From: Lysinibacillus pakistanensis
GTDB taxonomy: Bacteria > Bacillota > Bacilli > Bacillales_A > Planococcaceae
Assembly: GCA_001312325.1 (NCBI GenBank)
Contig: BBDJ01000032.1
Coordinates: forward strand, 1 to 61,309
Length of the DNA: 61,309 nt
Reading direction: 5' to 3'
The notes under the pieces are model-generated. The model was given only the letters and a program-made list of their open reading frames with translations. It did not search any database and was not told the origin of the DNA. Below, piece by piece: positions 40,710-50,324 of the stretch; the stretch's first letter is position 1, and each line of letters starts with the position of its first letter. The translations under genes were made by a program, and so were the position numbers.

Positions 40710-41672
40710 ATGATAGATAATTTTTGGCGTGATTTACCACGACCATTTTTCGTACTTGCACCAATGGAAGATGTGACAGATGTTGTTTTTCGTCATGTAG
40801 TAAGTGCAGCTGGTCGACCAGATGTATTTTTCACAGAGTTTACAAACTCGGATAGCTATTGTCATCCAGAAGGCATGAAAAGTGTGCGGGGCCGTTTGAT
40901 TTTTACAGAAGATGAACAGCCGATGGTGGCTCATATTTGGGGGATAATCCCGAATATTTCCGGCAAATGAGTATTGGCATGGCAGAGCTTGGATTTAAAG
41001 GCATTGATATTAATATGGGCTGTCCTGTACCGAATGTGGCTACCAGAGGGAAAGGCAGTGGCCTGATTTTACGTCCAGACGTTGCAGCAGAGCTTATTCA
41101 AGCAGCAAAAACGGGTGGGTTGCCTGTTAGTGTGAAAACACGACTTGGCTATAAGGATGTAGATGAGTGGGAAGAGTGGCTAACGCATATTTTAAAACAG
41201 GATATTGCCAATCTTTCTATTCATTTACGAACAAGAAAGGAAATGAGCCAAGTAGATGCGCATTGGGAGCTTATTCCTGAAATCAAAAAAATTACGTGAC
41301 CGTATTGCACCGAATACGCTACTTACCATCAATGGAGATATTCCTGATCGTCAAACAGGGCTGGAGCTTGCGAAAGCATACGGGATTGATGGCGTTATGA
41401 TTGGGCGAGGTATTTTTAAAAATCCCTTTGCTTTTGAAAAAGAGCCGAAAGAGCATAGTAGTAAAGAATATCTAGATCTTTTGAGATTGCAGCTCGATCT
41501 TCAAGATCAATATGCGGAAGTACTGCCACGTTCCATCACAGGGCTACATCGCTTTTTCAAAATCTATGTCAAAGGATTCCGTGGGGCTGGTGAATTAAGA
41601 AATCAATTGATGAACACGAAATCAACAGATGAAGTGCGTGCATTGCTTGATAGCTTTGAAAAAGAATGTTGA
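40710..41672 (+). CDS. dus: tRNA-dihydrouridine synthase
   Basis: This FMN-dependent TIM-barrel enzyme reduces uridine in tRNA D-loops. It begins [21 protein letters not shown]. The active-site region is [22 protein letters not shown], with the general-acid Cys, and INGDIPDR binds FMN phosphate. ATG 40710 is preferred to the GTG at 40689, although no strong ribosome site is seen. A missing G at 40939-40943 (HIWGDNPEYF) and an extra A at 41285-41291 cancel. Corrected length is 320. Overall closest to the short DusC/YfjN-like group. Confidence 0.9.
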
Positions 41673-41739
41673 TGAATGCTATAACATAAATTTAAAATGC
41701 TTCTAATTCCTGATGTTATTAGGAGTAAATTACTAAATG

Positions 41740-41768
41740 TCGACAAAAATTGACAAGTCATTTATAAT
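41740..41768 (+). promoter_or_regulatory. Promoter of the first c-di-GMP module
   Basis: TCGACA (41740-41745), a 17-nt spacer, then TATAAT (41763-41768). It lies about 50 nt before the riboswitch. Confidence 0.65.
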
Positions 41769-41819
41769 GTAATTGTAATATATCAATGTGATGTTAGTAT
41801 TATTTTTATAAAATAGAAA

Positions 41820-41897
41820 AAGGCAAACTTATCGAAAGGTAAGGACGCAAAGCTACGAGTCTAAAATCCTCTTGGATAATGATAGTCGGGTTGCCAA
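41820..41897 (+). ncRNA. c-di-GMP-I (GEMM) riboswitch 1
   Basis: The aptamer consensus is clear: P1 GGCAA/TTGCC, CGAAAGGTAAGGACGCAAAGCTAC in order (split here as CGAAAG, GGACGCAAAGCTAC), GAGTCTAA, the variable P3 hairpin ATCCTCTTGGATAATGATAGTCGGGTTGCC in pieces (ATCC/GGAT, then GATAGTCGGG). The GNRA-type tetraloop and receptor are present. It precedes the STAS-like/GNAT-like/MCP genes. Confidence 0.95.
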
Positions 41898-41916
41898 AAT
41901 AATAAGCGTTTTTTTT

Positions 41917-41953
41917 GGCTATCCTAATTATGTTCAAGGATAGTTTTTTTTGT
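41917..41953 (+). terminator. Riboswitch 1 terminator
   Basis: CTATCCT/AGGATAG (41919-41925/41937-41943) is followed by eight T. The left arm GGCTATC can also pair with GATAGTC at 41881-41887 inside the aptamer. That is a plausible antiterminator and suggests that ligand binding favours termination. Confidence 0.7.
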
Positions 41954-42073
41954 TGAAAAAAATAAAAGAACAGACAACAATCAATCGTAATGATAGATGT
42001 AATTATATTGAAATGTTTATATTTATAAAATAATACTAACAATATCAAATAAAGAATAAAAAGGAGATTTGAG

Positions 42074-42449
42074 ATGATAGTCGTTGATAAAGAAAAATAT
42101 AAAATGGCGATTTATGAGGCAAAAAAAAGAAGTTCACGTCCAAGTAATAGGGTTTATTAAAGCAGCTCTTGTAGAGCAATATTTAAAAGATTTGGAAGAA
42201 ACAGTGGCTAGAGTACAGAAAAATACATATACATTAGTTTTTGATGCAACTTATCAATCACCCCTTCCTTCAAAGGTTTCAACAGAGCTAGGAGAAACAC
42301 TAATGTTTTACGCATCACTAGGTTTTAAAGAACTATTTATTGTTAGCCCAGCCTCTAAAATAGGATATGTTCAAGTACGAAATGCTTTAGAGAGAGTTAA
42401 CTTCCCAGGAACTGTGGTCGACAATGTTTCGCAATTACCAATTCGTTAA
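42074..42449 (+). CDS. STAS-like domain protein
   Basis: ATG 42074 follows AAGGAGATT. With one A removed from the A8 run at 42121-42128 the protein is 124 residues. The alternating beta/alpha pattern (VHVQVIGFIKAALVEQYLKDLEE.., TYTLVFDATYQSP.., FKELFIVSP.., NFPGTVVDNVSQL) resembles the STAS/anti-sigma-antagonist fold, but I see no certain phosphorylatable Ser motif. It is the first gene after riboswitch 1, followed by the GNAT-like gene after 43 nt. A regulatory partner role in signalling is an inference. Confidence 0.6.
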
Positions 42450-42492
42450 CCTTTAATTAGCTATAGTCACATTTTGAAAAGAGGAATTTACG

Positions 42493-43207
42493 ATGCAAAC
42501 AATTCAAGAATTATATACATATGAAATCCTTACAAAGGACCAGCCAGATTTAATTGAAAAGGCAGCAGAATGTTTAGCAAAAACATTTATTGGAGTAGAA
42601 GTTGCCGGTAAATGGGTGCAAGAGCCGATTATCGGGTACGCCTTACAACTCCCGTACGAAGATTTCTATCAATTTACAAAGGAATATATTGAAGCAAATG
42701 TTCATCAGGATATTGTGCTATTGCACTAGATAAAGAGCGAAAAGTCGTAGGCGCACTAGTTGGAGATACGAATGTCCTTGAAATTATGGAAGAGGATATT
42801 TTTGAAGGCACGTTTTCTAATATGAATATAGTCATGCATGTATTAGAGGATATTGATAAACGTTTCTTAGAAGATTATAAAAAAAACGTTATGGAAAAGA
42901 TATGGAAGATGGCGAGGTGTTACATTTATTTTTATTAGGTGTAATTGCTGAGCATAATCGTCATGATATTGTACAAGGCTTAGGCGATATATTAGTAAAA
43001 AGAGCAAGAAAAGAGGGCTTAAGATTAGTATTAGGTGAAGCGACAAATCCAAAGTCATTGCGTTTAATGGAGAAGTATCATGACCTGACAAAATATGTAG
43101 ACATAGAAGGAAACTTTATTGTTCATAAATATGAAAGCAACGAACATCTAAGCAGTATTCCATCGACTGTAGCAGATGGAATTTACATCATTGTAAAAGA
43201 ACTATAA
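42493..43207 (+). CDS. GNAT-fold N-acetyltransferase-like protein
   Basis: ATG 42493 follows AAGAGGAAT. A GNAT-like pattern is visible after correction: CAIALDKERKVVGALVGD (beta strands), HLFLLGVIAEHNRHDIVQGLGDILVKRAR (motif A-like acetyl-CoA loop) and EATNPKSLRLMEKYHD (motif B). One T is missing near 42713, and an A8 run at 42879-42886 shifts the frame (A6 or A9 expected). Corrected length is about 237. The substrate is unknown. Sitting between a STAS-like gene and an MCP under a c-di-GMP riboswitch suggests a role in motility or chemosensory adaptation. Confidence 0.65.
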
Positions 43208-43248
43208 AATTTCATCACTAATACGTTAGTAGAATAGGAGATATTTTC

Positions 43249-44340
43249 ATGGAAGCCATTATGCTAGGGATTATTGTAGTTTTAATATGTACATCTTTGT
43301 ATTTTGCTTACCGCTATTTTTCACTTAAACGTCATGCCCAGTTAAATGATGAAGGACAAAAAGGACTAAACGAATTACCAGCAGGTCAAATAGGTGAACA
43401 ATTTTATAAATTCGCAAATAAAATCAAGGAAAAAGGTGAAAATCTTTTTGAACATGGGGAATACGCAACTGAAAAGGCTGATACTGTAAGGGCCGCAATT
43501 GACGAAGTCGGTAAAGGATTAAAAAAAGCAACTAGTCGCTACCGAAGAGAGCTCAACTTCTATCGAAGACATTACAGTAGCTATTGAAGAACTGTCTATA
43601 AGATCAAACCAAATTTCAGAACAATCGAATACGACGTTAGAATTAACGCAAGAGGGTAACGTTAAGTTAAAAGATTCACTGGTGAAAATGGAGCAATTTA
43701 ATCAAACGATTAATACGACATTTGATGCAATCAATACACTTGGAGAAAAATCATACGAAATTGGAAACATTGTAAAAGTAATTACAGGAATTTCCGAGCA
43801 AATCAATCTATTAGCATTGAATGCAGCTATCGAAGCAGCACGTGCAGGTGAACATGGTAAAGGCTTTGCTGTAGTTGCTGATGAAGTTCGCAAATTAGCA
43901 GAACAATCGCGTCAGTCAGCTGATGAAGTTTCAAATATTGTCAAAAATATTCAAGATGAGACGAACAAAGTCGTAATATCGATGAAGCAAGGAACAGAAG
44001 AATTTGAACAAACAAATACGAAAATTCTTGAAATAGGAGAAATGTTTGAAAAAAATTGTAGATACAACAAAAATTATTGCTGAAAATAATGCGAATTCAT
44101 CAGCAAGTACAGAAGAATTATCTTCAAGCTCACTTCAAATTGTGGCAGCTATGAAGGATATTTCTTTTATTTCGCGAGAGTCAGTTGAAATGTTTGAAGA
44201 GTTAGTTGGAATTAGCGATGAAGAGTTAAATACAATGGAAAAACTAGTTCAAGAAGCAGAGCAACTTGTAAAATTAAAAAAATGATGTAGAAAAGATCTT
44301 AAATCGTGGTGTTGAAACAGAAGAAGTTAGAGCTGTTTGA
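43249..44340 (+). CDS. Methyl-accepting chemotaxis-type protein without sensory domain
   Basis: ATG 43249 follows AATAGGAGA. One N-terminal membrane helix (about residues 3-20) is followed directly by a coiled-coil signalling domain. The MCP hairpin tip [36 protein letters not shown] is present in full. There is no extracytoplasmic domain and no HAMP. Three surplus A bases (43521-43527, 44049-44055, 44276-44282) break it. Corrected length is about 362. It is the third gene of the riboswitch 1 module and could relay a cytoplasmic signal to CheA/CheW. Confidence 0.85.
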
Positions 44341-44406
44341 ATGTTTTAAGCAACAAATGGAGATATGTCACTTCCACAAGAGAATAGGCCAAAGGGAAGT
44401 TAAGCA

Positions 44407-44440
44407 AGAACGAATTCTGAGAGGAATTCGTTCTTTTTCA
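44407..44440 (+). terminator. Terminator of the first c-di-GMP module
   Basis: AGAACGAATTC/GAATTCGTTCT (11 bp) with loop TGAGAG is followed by TTTTTC. Confidence 0.9.
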
Positions 44441-44526
44441 TGTAATTGAATAAAGGATTTAGAGGAATATAAACGAATTGTATATAAGTGCTAAATAAAT
44501 ATACGTACTGTGGGAGATGGAAGGAT

Positions 44527-45888
44527 ATGATTGTGACAACCAGACCATTAAAAATTAAATATAAAAAACCAGGAAATCCTCTTCAGGAGTTTATGGAAAA
44601 CATTCAATACAAAAGCTCCCTTACAAAGGAAGTTGTCTTTCTTCGATATATCGGTATACCTGAATCTGTCGATCTTTATAGAGAAGATATTTTAAAAATG
44701 GATGAGTATTTTTATGCTAAAAAGGAAAGTGTGCTTTATTTACGATTACATAAGCTTGAGGTCATCACCAATAAAAAAAGATGTAGATAGATTTTCAGAG
44801 CTTTGGGGGAATTGGCAAGTCGTGGTTAATAACCCTGCGTTACTTTACGAGACACCTTTATGTGGTAAATTACAGAAGGATCATCTTGAATGGACAAAAA
44901 AAATTAGCTTTAAAGAAATCATCCAAATGTATAAAGAAAATCAGCCAAACGCCAATGAAACTTTATTAAAAAAATTTTGCAGTAAAATTTTTATACTGGA
45001 TGGATTATTATTTGCCTCAAATTTTTTTCAGAAGATAACCAAACAGTGCAGAAAATTGTTTTTGTTGGTAGCATTACACAGCATGAATTATTATTCTTAT
45101 ATTTCTTATCTACACTTGGTTGTGATATCTGTTATATGAATCCTAAAGAAGACATTCCAAATTTGCTTCCAATCATTGCAGCATCATCTACTGTATATAA
45201 GTGTCGCGGTTTCTACGAAAAGGAAGTGGTAATACCAAAGCCTCAACCTAGAAAGAGTACACCATCTCAACAAGCAATAAGTCTTCCAGTTCAGAATAAA
45301 ACGACGGAAGAATGTAGCTATGAGCAATTAGCCTCTTTAGCCACATCTGTTGTAATGATTAAAACGTTTGGAGCGGATCATGAGGTGTTGTGCTTTGGTT
45401 CTGGTGTCGTTCTTCATCAAGATGGGTATATTTTAACAAACCTGCATGTTGTGAGTGGTGGTGAATATTATTCTGTACTATATGAAAACGATACGAACGA
45501 ATATATAACTCATCAGTTTGTAAAATATCATGATATGCATGATTTAGCCATTCTGAAGGTAGATAGAGTAAGCAAGCCTTTACCTGTTAAAGTTGAAGGT
45601 CCATTAGTTCGAGGACAGAAAATAGTTGCTATTGGCAGTCCTCTAGGATTATTTAATTCCGTTTCTGATGGTATTGTTTCTGGGTTTCGGGATATTCGAG
45701 ATATGTCTATGATTCAATTTACGGCGGCCATTTCAAACGGAAGTTCAGGTGGTGCTTTATTGGATATGCAAGGAAGATTGGTAGGGTTGATTACAGCAGG
45801 CTTTAATGATGGTCAGAATCTTAACTTAGCTGTACCTGCTCATTTAATCTATCAATTTGCTCAAAATTTTATTGAATTACCGAGTTAA
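44527..45888 (+). CDS. YceG-like domain fused to trypsin-like serine protease
   Basis: ATG 44527 follows GGAAGGAT. Corrected for an extra A at 44773-44779 and a lost T at 45022-45028, it is 453 residues. About the first 235 (LRYIGIPESVDLYREDI.., then KIVFVGSITQHELLFLYFLSTLGCDICYMNPKED) resemble YceG of the tellurite/stress ter-type cluster. The last 200 form an S1C/HtrA-like protease with His in LTNLHVVSGG, Asp in HDLAILKV and Ser in SNGSSGGALLD. No signal peptide or PDZ domain is visible, so cytoplasmic action is likely. The YceG assignment is from sequence resemblance alone. Confidence 0.7.
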
Positions 45889-45959
45889 TGATCAATCTAT
45901 TGCTATTTCATAAAACCCTGTAATAGATGTTACCCTCATCATAAAAAGGAGAGTCAACT

Positions 45960-46028
45960 ATGTACAAACTTATGCTTATTGAGGGCGATAATGAATTAAG
46001 TGAACTTATTCAAGAAAACTTGGAGTGA
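45960..46028 (+). pseudogene. Truncated response-regulator receiver fragment
   Basis: AAAAGGAGAG precedes ATG 45960. The frame reads MYKLMLIEGDNELSELIQENLE then TGA, only 22 residues. It matches the first strand and helix of an OmpR-type receiver domain, with Gly replacing one of the acidic pair (IEDDN usual). Nothing resembling the rest of a regulator follows. It is a remnant that still has a good ribosome site. Confidence 0.6.
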
Positions 46029-46057
46029 TGAAAAAATTAATTATTAATAAAATACGA

Positions 46058-46096
46058 AAGAACGAATTCCAAACAAAAGGGATTCGTTCTTTTTTT
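46058..46096. terminator. Bidirectional terminator between remnant and SASP gene
   Basis: AAAGAACGAATTCC pairs with GGGATTCGTTCTTT (one mismatch or G-U) and seven T follow. It also ends the convergent minus-strand SASP gene. Confidence 0.85.
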
Positions 46097-46103
46097 ATTG
46101 TTA

Positions 46104-46301
46104 TTATAATAAACCTTTTGAACGTTTTTCAGCCATTTCCACGAGGCGTTTTGTTATTTCTCCTCCGACTGAGCCGTTTGCGCGAGAAGAGGCTTCAGGC
46201 CCTAACTGTACATTAAATTCTTGTGCGATTTCATACTTTAATTGATCAACAGCTTCTTGTACACCAGGTACTTGAAGTTTATTGGAACTACGAATAGCCA
46301 T
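46104..46301 (-). CDS. Small acid-soluble spore protein, alpha/beta type
   Basis: This 65-residue protein coats and protects DNA in the spore core. The start at 46301 is set by AAGGAGGTG just upstream on the minus strand; the longer frame to 46352 would place this site inside the gene. Both family signatures are visible: [13 protein letters not shown] with the GPR-protease cleavage region, and [21 protein letters not shown]. It is a monocistronic SspA/B-like gene. Sigma-G control is expected from the family but I could not fix the promoter with confidence. Confidence 0.95.
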   Translation of the reverse strand: MAIRSSNKLQVPGVQEAVDQLKYEIAQEFNVQLGPEASSRANGSVGGEITKRLVEMAEKRSKGLL

Positions 46302-46492
46302 TTTGCTCACCTCCTTGTGATTAGAATGGTCGAGAGTGAGCGATTCATACATTTAACTTAGGAAAATGCATATTCTAATTACTATAGTAAAGTAACTTTG
46401 TGGAAAGATAGCTAAAAATGTGAATGTCTCTGCTATAATAAAGTGAAACTTAATTAAATTTTAGTTTTTTCTAAGTAAATGGAGGTTATTAA

Positions 46493-46987
46493 ATGACGAA
46501 TAATGATATTTTAATTCGTTTAAGATATGCATTAGATATCAAAAATACAGATATGGTTAAAATTTTTAAGCTAGGGGGCATGGACTTTACAAAAGATGAA
46601 GTTTTGAACATGCTTATTAAAGTTAATGATGAGGAAGAAGCACCAGAAGAATACATCAAATGTAATAATAAAATGCTTGAAGCTTTCTTAAATGGGCTCA
46701 TCACATTCAAGCGAGGGCCACAGCCATCTAAGCCTGGACAAGCTGAGGGAGCACAACTGATTTCAGGAAAAGAAAGTCCTAATAATATGCTATTAAAGAA
46801 AGTAAAAATTGCTTTAGCATTAACAAGTGAGGATATGTTGGATATTTTATATGATGGCGGTGTTAATGTTTCGAAAGGTGAATTAGGTGCCATTTTAAGA
46901 AATCCAAGTCATCGCAACTATAAGGAATGTGGCGATCGATTCGTGAGAAACTTTTTAAGAGGACTAACAAATAAATATAGAGAATAA
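46493..46987 (+). CDS. DUF1456 (YehS-like) protein
   Basis: The frame is intact at 164 residues. ATG 46493 follows ATGGAGG. Two copies of a repeated half are visible: DILIRLRYALDIKNTDMVKIFKLGG and MLLKKVKIALALTSEDMLDILYDGG, each followed by a KxExxxxL.. segment. This is the DUF1456 arrangement. It is cytoplasmic and of unknown function. A hairpin with a T-run follows its stop. Confidence 0.88.
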   Translation: MTNNDILIRLRYALDIKNTDMVKIFKLGGMDFTKDEVLNMLIKVNDEEEAPEEYIKCNNKMLEAFLNGLITFKRGPQPSKPGQAEGAQLISGKESPNNMLLKKVKIALALTSEDMLDILYDGGVNVSKGELGAILRNPSHRNYKECGDRFVRNFLRGLTNKYRE

Positions 46988-46998
46988 ATGGATATTTT

Positions 46999-47032
46999 AA
47001 AGCAGTTACAGTTTTGTAGCTGCTGTTTTAAT
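46999..47032 (+). terminator. Terminator after DUF1456 gene
   Basis: AAAGCAGTTACA pairs with TGTAGCTGCTGTTTT (one bulge) and ends in TTTTA. Confidence 0.6.
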
Positions 47033-47108
47033 AGGTAATCTTACATAAATAGCTCTAAAAGGTTGTAAATATACTGTTAAAATCAAAATTTTCTTTTCGA
47101 AATTTAGT

Positions 47109-47159
47109 TGACAAAATGTGACGGAATTGTGTACACTTTAGATGACACAAAGTTGTCAC
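47109..47159 (+). promoter_or_regulatory. Sigma-A promoter with downstream dyad
   Basis: TTGACA (47109-47114), an 18-nt spacer, then TG-TACACT (extended -10 at 47131-47138). The imperfect palindrome TGACACAAAGTTGTCA (47144-47159) covers the predicted transcription start and may be an operator. Confidence 0.6.
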
Positions 47160-47200
47160 AAACGGGGGAAATAAATGTTTACGAACAGAGGGGTGCTTTT

Positions 47201-47527
47201 ATGGTTTATTTTGACATCTTATTAGTTGCTATTGCATGTGTTAGTACGCCACTCATTGTTGCAATTATATTAGACATCTTTTATGCAGAGAAAAAAACAG
47301 GTTCGTTTTTCATTACGTCGTACATCAGTATGGTATTTATGTATGTTTGTTTTATCTTTTATACCAACAGTCTTACTTATGACACACAACGTATAGTTTA
47401 CTTTAATAGGAATAAACACTTAGGGGTAAGTGAATATAAAAATATAGGAGTAGCTACAATTTTAAATACTTGTAGCTGCTCTTTTTATGTGTTCGTATGT
47501 CATTCTAATCATTCTATTGTTTGTTAA
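47201..47527 (+). CDS. Small membrane protein, unknown; 3' end uncertain
   Basis: ATG 47201 follows CAGAGGGGTG and lies behind the promoter at 47109. Upstream TTG 47108 is rejected as it lies in the -35 box. Two hydrophobic helices are seen (about residues 5-26 and 36-54). The raw frame runs to 47527, straight through a terminator hairpin at 47447-47487. The true stop is therefore probably earlier, around 47395-47430, after another indel I cannot place. Family not recognised. Confidence 0.5.
   Translation: MVYFDILLVAIACVSTPLIVAIILDIFYAEKKTGSFFITSYISMVFMYVCFIFYTNSLTYDTQRIVYFNRNKHLGVSEYKNIGVATILNTCSCSFYVFVCHSNHSIVC
47447..47487 (+). terminator. Terminator inside the raw ORF
   Basis: GAGTAGCTACA/TGTAGCTGCTC (one mismatch) is followed by TTTTTAT. 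Confidence 0.8.
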
Positions 47528-47616
47528 TTGATGGTAAAAAAGTATTAAGAAATGCGTAATTTAAAATGGTTCCATTGACTACTTTTACCCATTGTGTTAA
47601 TTTGAGGAGGAAAAAG

Positions 47617-47695
47617 ATAGGCAAATCTACTGAAAAGTAGGGACGCAAAGCTACAGGTCTAAGGCAATAAATGCTATGATGGCTGGGTTGCAAAA
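47617..47695 (+). ncRNA. c-di-GMP-I (GEMM) riboswitch 2
   Basis: P1 is GGCAA/TTGC. P2 CTACT-GAAA-AGTAG carries the GNRA tetraloop. GGACGCAAAGCTAC and GGTCTAA are conserved, followed by the P3 hairpin GGC..GCTATGATGGCTGGGTTGC. It lies about 110 nt upstream of the second MCP gene. Confidence 0.95.
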
Positions 47696-47735
47696 GATTG
47701 CTAGTTAAGTAATATAATGCTAGTTATATTCTTTG

Positions 47736-47776
47736 TTGCCTATTTCTTTTTTTGAAATAGGTTATTTTTTTTATAA
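47736..47776 (+). terminator. Riboswitch 2 terminator with P1-mimicking antiterminator
   Basis: CCTATTTC/GAAATAGG (47739-47746/47754-47761) is followed by TTA and a long T-run. TTGCCTAT at 47736-47743 is the exact complement of ATAGGCAA in the 5' strand of P1. Unbound RNA could therefore pair P1 with the terminator arm and read through, which predicts an OFF switch. Confidence 0.75.
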
Positions 47777-47802
47777 AAAAATTCGATAAGGGGGAAGTAA
47801 TA

Positions 47803-49556
47803 ATGAAGTTCTTAAAGAATGCTTCATTAAAAAACAAACTTTTACTAACAGTTAGCATTATTGTTTTACTTCTAATAACAGTGATTACTACACAAAGTAT
47901 TAGAGAATTAAACAATCGAATGACTGTAGATTTAGAGCAAGAGTTAAAAAGTGTTGGGTTATTAACAGCCATGAATCTTGATAGTGATGAGATTAAAGCT
48001 TTATTGACCGAAAAAGGGGAAACCAACGCTAAATTTACAAAAATTCAAAAGCAGCTCGATAAGATCCAAGAGGAACAAGGAATTATGAGCTGGAGCTACA
48101 TATGGGATGTCAAGGATGAGGGTGGCGTCAACCCGATAGGTTACACGACAAATTTAAATGATGTGTATGAGGCAGGTGAAATTTTTACGGATTTAGCAGA
48201 TGAGCATGTAGAAACAGCTAAATTGGCTATTAAAAATAACAGTACCGAGGTAACTGATATTTTCCAAGATCCTTTTGGTTCATGGAGAACAGTTTTTAGT
48301 CCTATTAAGGATGATAACGGCCAACTAATAGCATTATTAGGTATTGATTATTCTGCGGATTACATTAACACCATTATTAAAAAAAAGTGTCACTAAACAG
48401 ATTGTGATTGCTGTTATTGGTATTGTTATTTTATTAATTTTAGTTTACATAATTATTGATCGTTTATTAAAGCCATTAAAGAAAGTAGTAAATGTAGCCA
48501 ATCAGGTCGCAAATGGTGAATTGATGAATGTTGATTTAGAAATCACGAAGGATGAAATTGGAAATTTATCTGAATCTATACATAAGATGGTGTCCAATTT
48601 GCAACATATCATATTAAACATAAGAAATACATCAAACAATGTATCTTCTGCAGCTAATCAGCTTACTGTGCATGCAGGGGAGACATATAACAGTTCTACA
48701 AATATTGCTCAGGATATGAGACAAATTACACAAAATGCTGAGGCTTCTATGGTGATGACAGAAGAAACAGCAGCTGCAATGGAAGAAACAGCGACAGGCA
48801 TTCAGCAAATTGCAGACTCTGCTAATACGGCAGCTGAATCTTCTATTGCTGCATCTCAAGCTTCCGAACGTGGGAATCAAGTTGTTCAGCAAGTAATTAC
48901 ACAGATGGAGCTAATTAATGGCTCTGTGGAACAAATCGGCACAACCATCAATGGATTACATTCCAATACGAAAAAAAATTAGCGATATTGTAAGCCTTAT
49001 TACAGCCATCGCAGATCAAACAAATTTATTAGCATTGAATGCCGCTATTGAGGCAGCAAGAGCTGGAGAGCACGGAAAGGGCTTTGCGGTGGTGGCTGAT
49101 GAGGTAAGAAGTTTAGCTGAGCAATCATCACAATCTGCTACTGAAATTTACAATTTGATTAGTACAATTCAAGCTGATTCAAACGCTTCTATTACGGTTA
49201 TGGAGAAGGGTAAAGAGGATGTAAAGGCTGGTATGGAATTTACCAATGAGGTAGGAGAAATCTTTAAGGAAATTCTCACTTCGTCTGAGGAGGTTGCAAG
49301 CCAAATTCGTGAAATTTCGGCTGCATCTCAACAAATATCTGCTTCATCTGAGGAAGTCGCCGCATCTGTAAATAACATTAAACTATCAGCAGAGCAGTCT
49401 TCTGAATTCTCATCAAATGTTTCAACAGCAACACAAGATCAATTGACAGCAATGCAGGAAGTAAAAGAGGCATCTTCTTCATTAGGAAAAACAGCAGAAG
49501 AATTGCAGGCACTCGTTTCAAAATTCAAATTGGAGAATGATCAATATGGAAATTAA
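47803..49556 (+). CDS. Methyl-accepting chemotaxis protein with extracytoplasmic sensor
   Basis: ATG 47803 follows AAGGGGGAAG. Layout: TM1 (about 11-31), a roughly 150-residue extracytoplasmic region (sCACHE-like: [19 protein letters not shown].., [25 protein letters not shown]), TM2 (about 197-220), HAMP ([22 protein letters not shown]), and an MCP signalling domain with [16 protein letters not shown] tip ([35 protein letters not shown]). Surplus A bases at 48379-48386 and 48971-48978 break it; corrected length is 583. It is led by riboswitch 2. The sensor-family label is tentative. Confidence 0.9.
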
Positions 49557-50299
49557 TTTTAAAGGAAAAAAATGTTCTTGTAACTGGTTCAAGTAAAGGC
49601 ATCGGCAAAGCTATCGCATTAGGCTTTGCGGAACACGGTGCTAATCTCTTAATAAACTATATTGGGGATGACAAGGAAGCAGAAGAGGTTCGTGCACAAG
49701 CAGAAAAGTTTGGTATTCAGGCAATTAAATTCAATGCTGATGTATCTAATTCTCAGCAAGTACAAGACATGTATCAATATATGGATACACATTTAGGCGC
49801 AATTGATGTTCTTGTCAATAACGCCGGATTTGCTCAAGCTTCAAGTATTACAGATTTGACTGACGAGCAATGGGATAAAATGATTAAGGTACATTTATAT
49901 GGCTGCTTCTATAATTGTCGTGAAGCAGCAAAAAGAATGAAGGAACAAAACAGTGGAAAAATTATTAATATCTCTTCTGACATTGGTAGTCTAGGCTGTG
50001 AAGAGTTTACGCATTATTCGGCCGCTAAAGGTGGAATTAACGCCTTTACAAAAGCTTTAGCAAGAGAATTAGCTCCTTCTATTTTAGTCAATGGAGTAGC
50101 TCCTAGTGGCACATTTACTGATATCCTTAAGGAATTTGGTGACAACTATGTAGAGGAGGAGTCCGCTAAATATCCTTTAAAACGATTAGCACAACCTGAG
50201 GAAATTGCAAAGAGTGTATTATTTTTAGCCTCAGAAAATGCCAATTTCTATACAGGACAGCTTTTAACGCCTAATGGTGGGGTTGTTATGAATGGATAA
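49546..50299 (+). CDS. Short-chain dehydrogenase/reductase
   Basis: NAD(P)-dependent oxidoreductase with a Rossmann fold: TGSSKGIG (cofactor loop, about 11-18), NNAG near residue 88, catalytic Ser in NISSDIGS and YxxxK in YSAAKGG (about 154-158). ATG 49546 lies inside the MCP 3' end (11-nt overlap), so translation is coupled. An extra A at 49566-49572 breaks the raw frame; corrected length is 250. It resembles FabG-type 3-oxoacyl reductases. The substrate is unknown; the context suggests metabolism of the compound sensed or imported by its neighbours. Confidence 0.9.
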
Positions 50300-50324
50300 A
50301 GCGAAAAACTAAGGAGCCATACTT

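Noticed and set aside
43249..44340. An inserted C at 43537 as the cause of the frame break in the first MCP
   Set aside because: Removing one A from the A7 run at 43521-43527 restores the same downstream frame and fits the general error pattern better.
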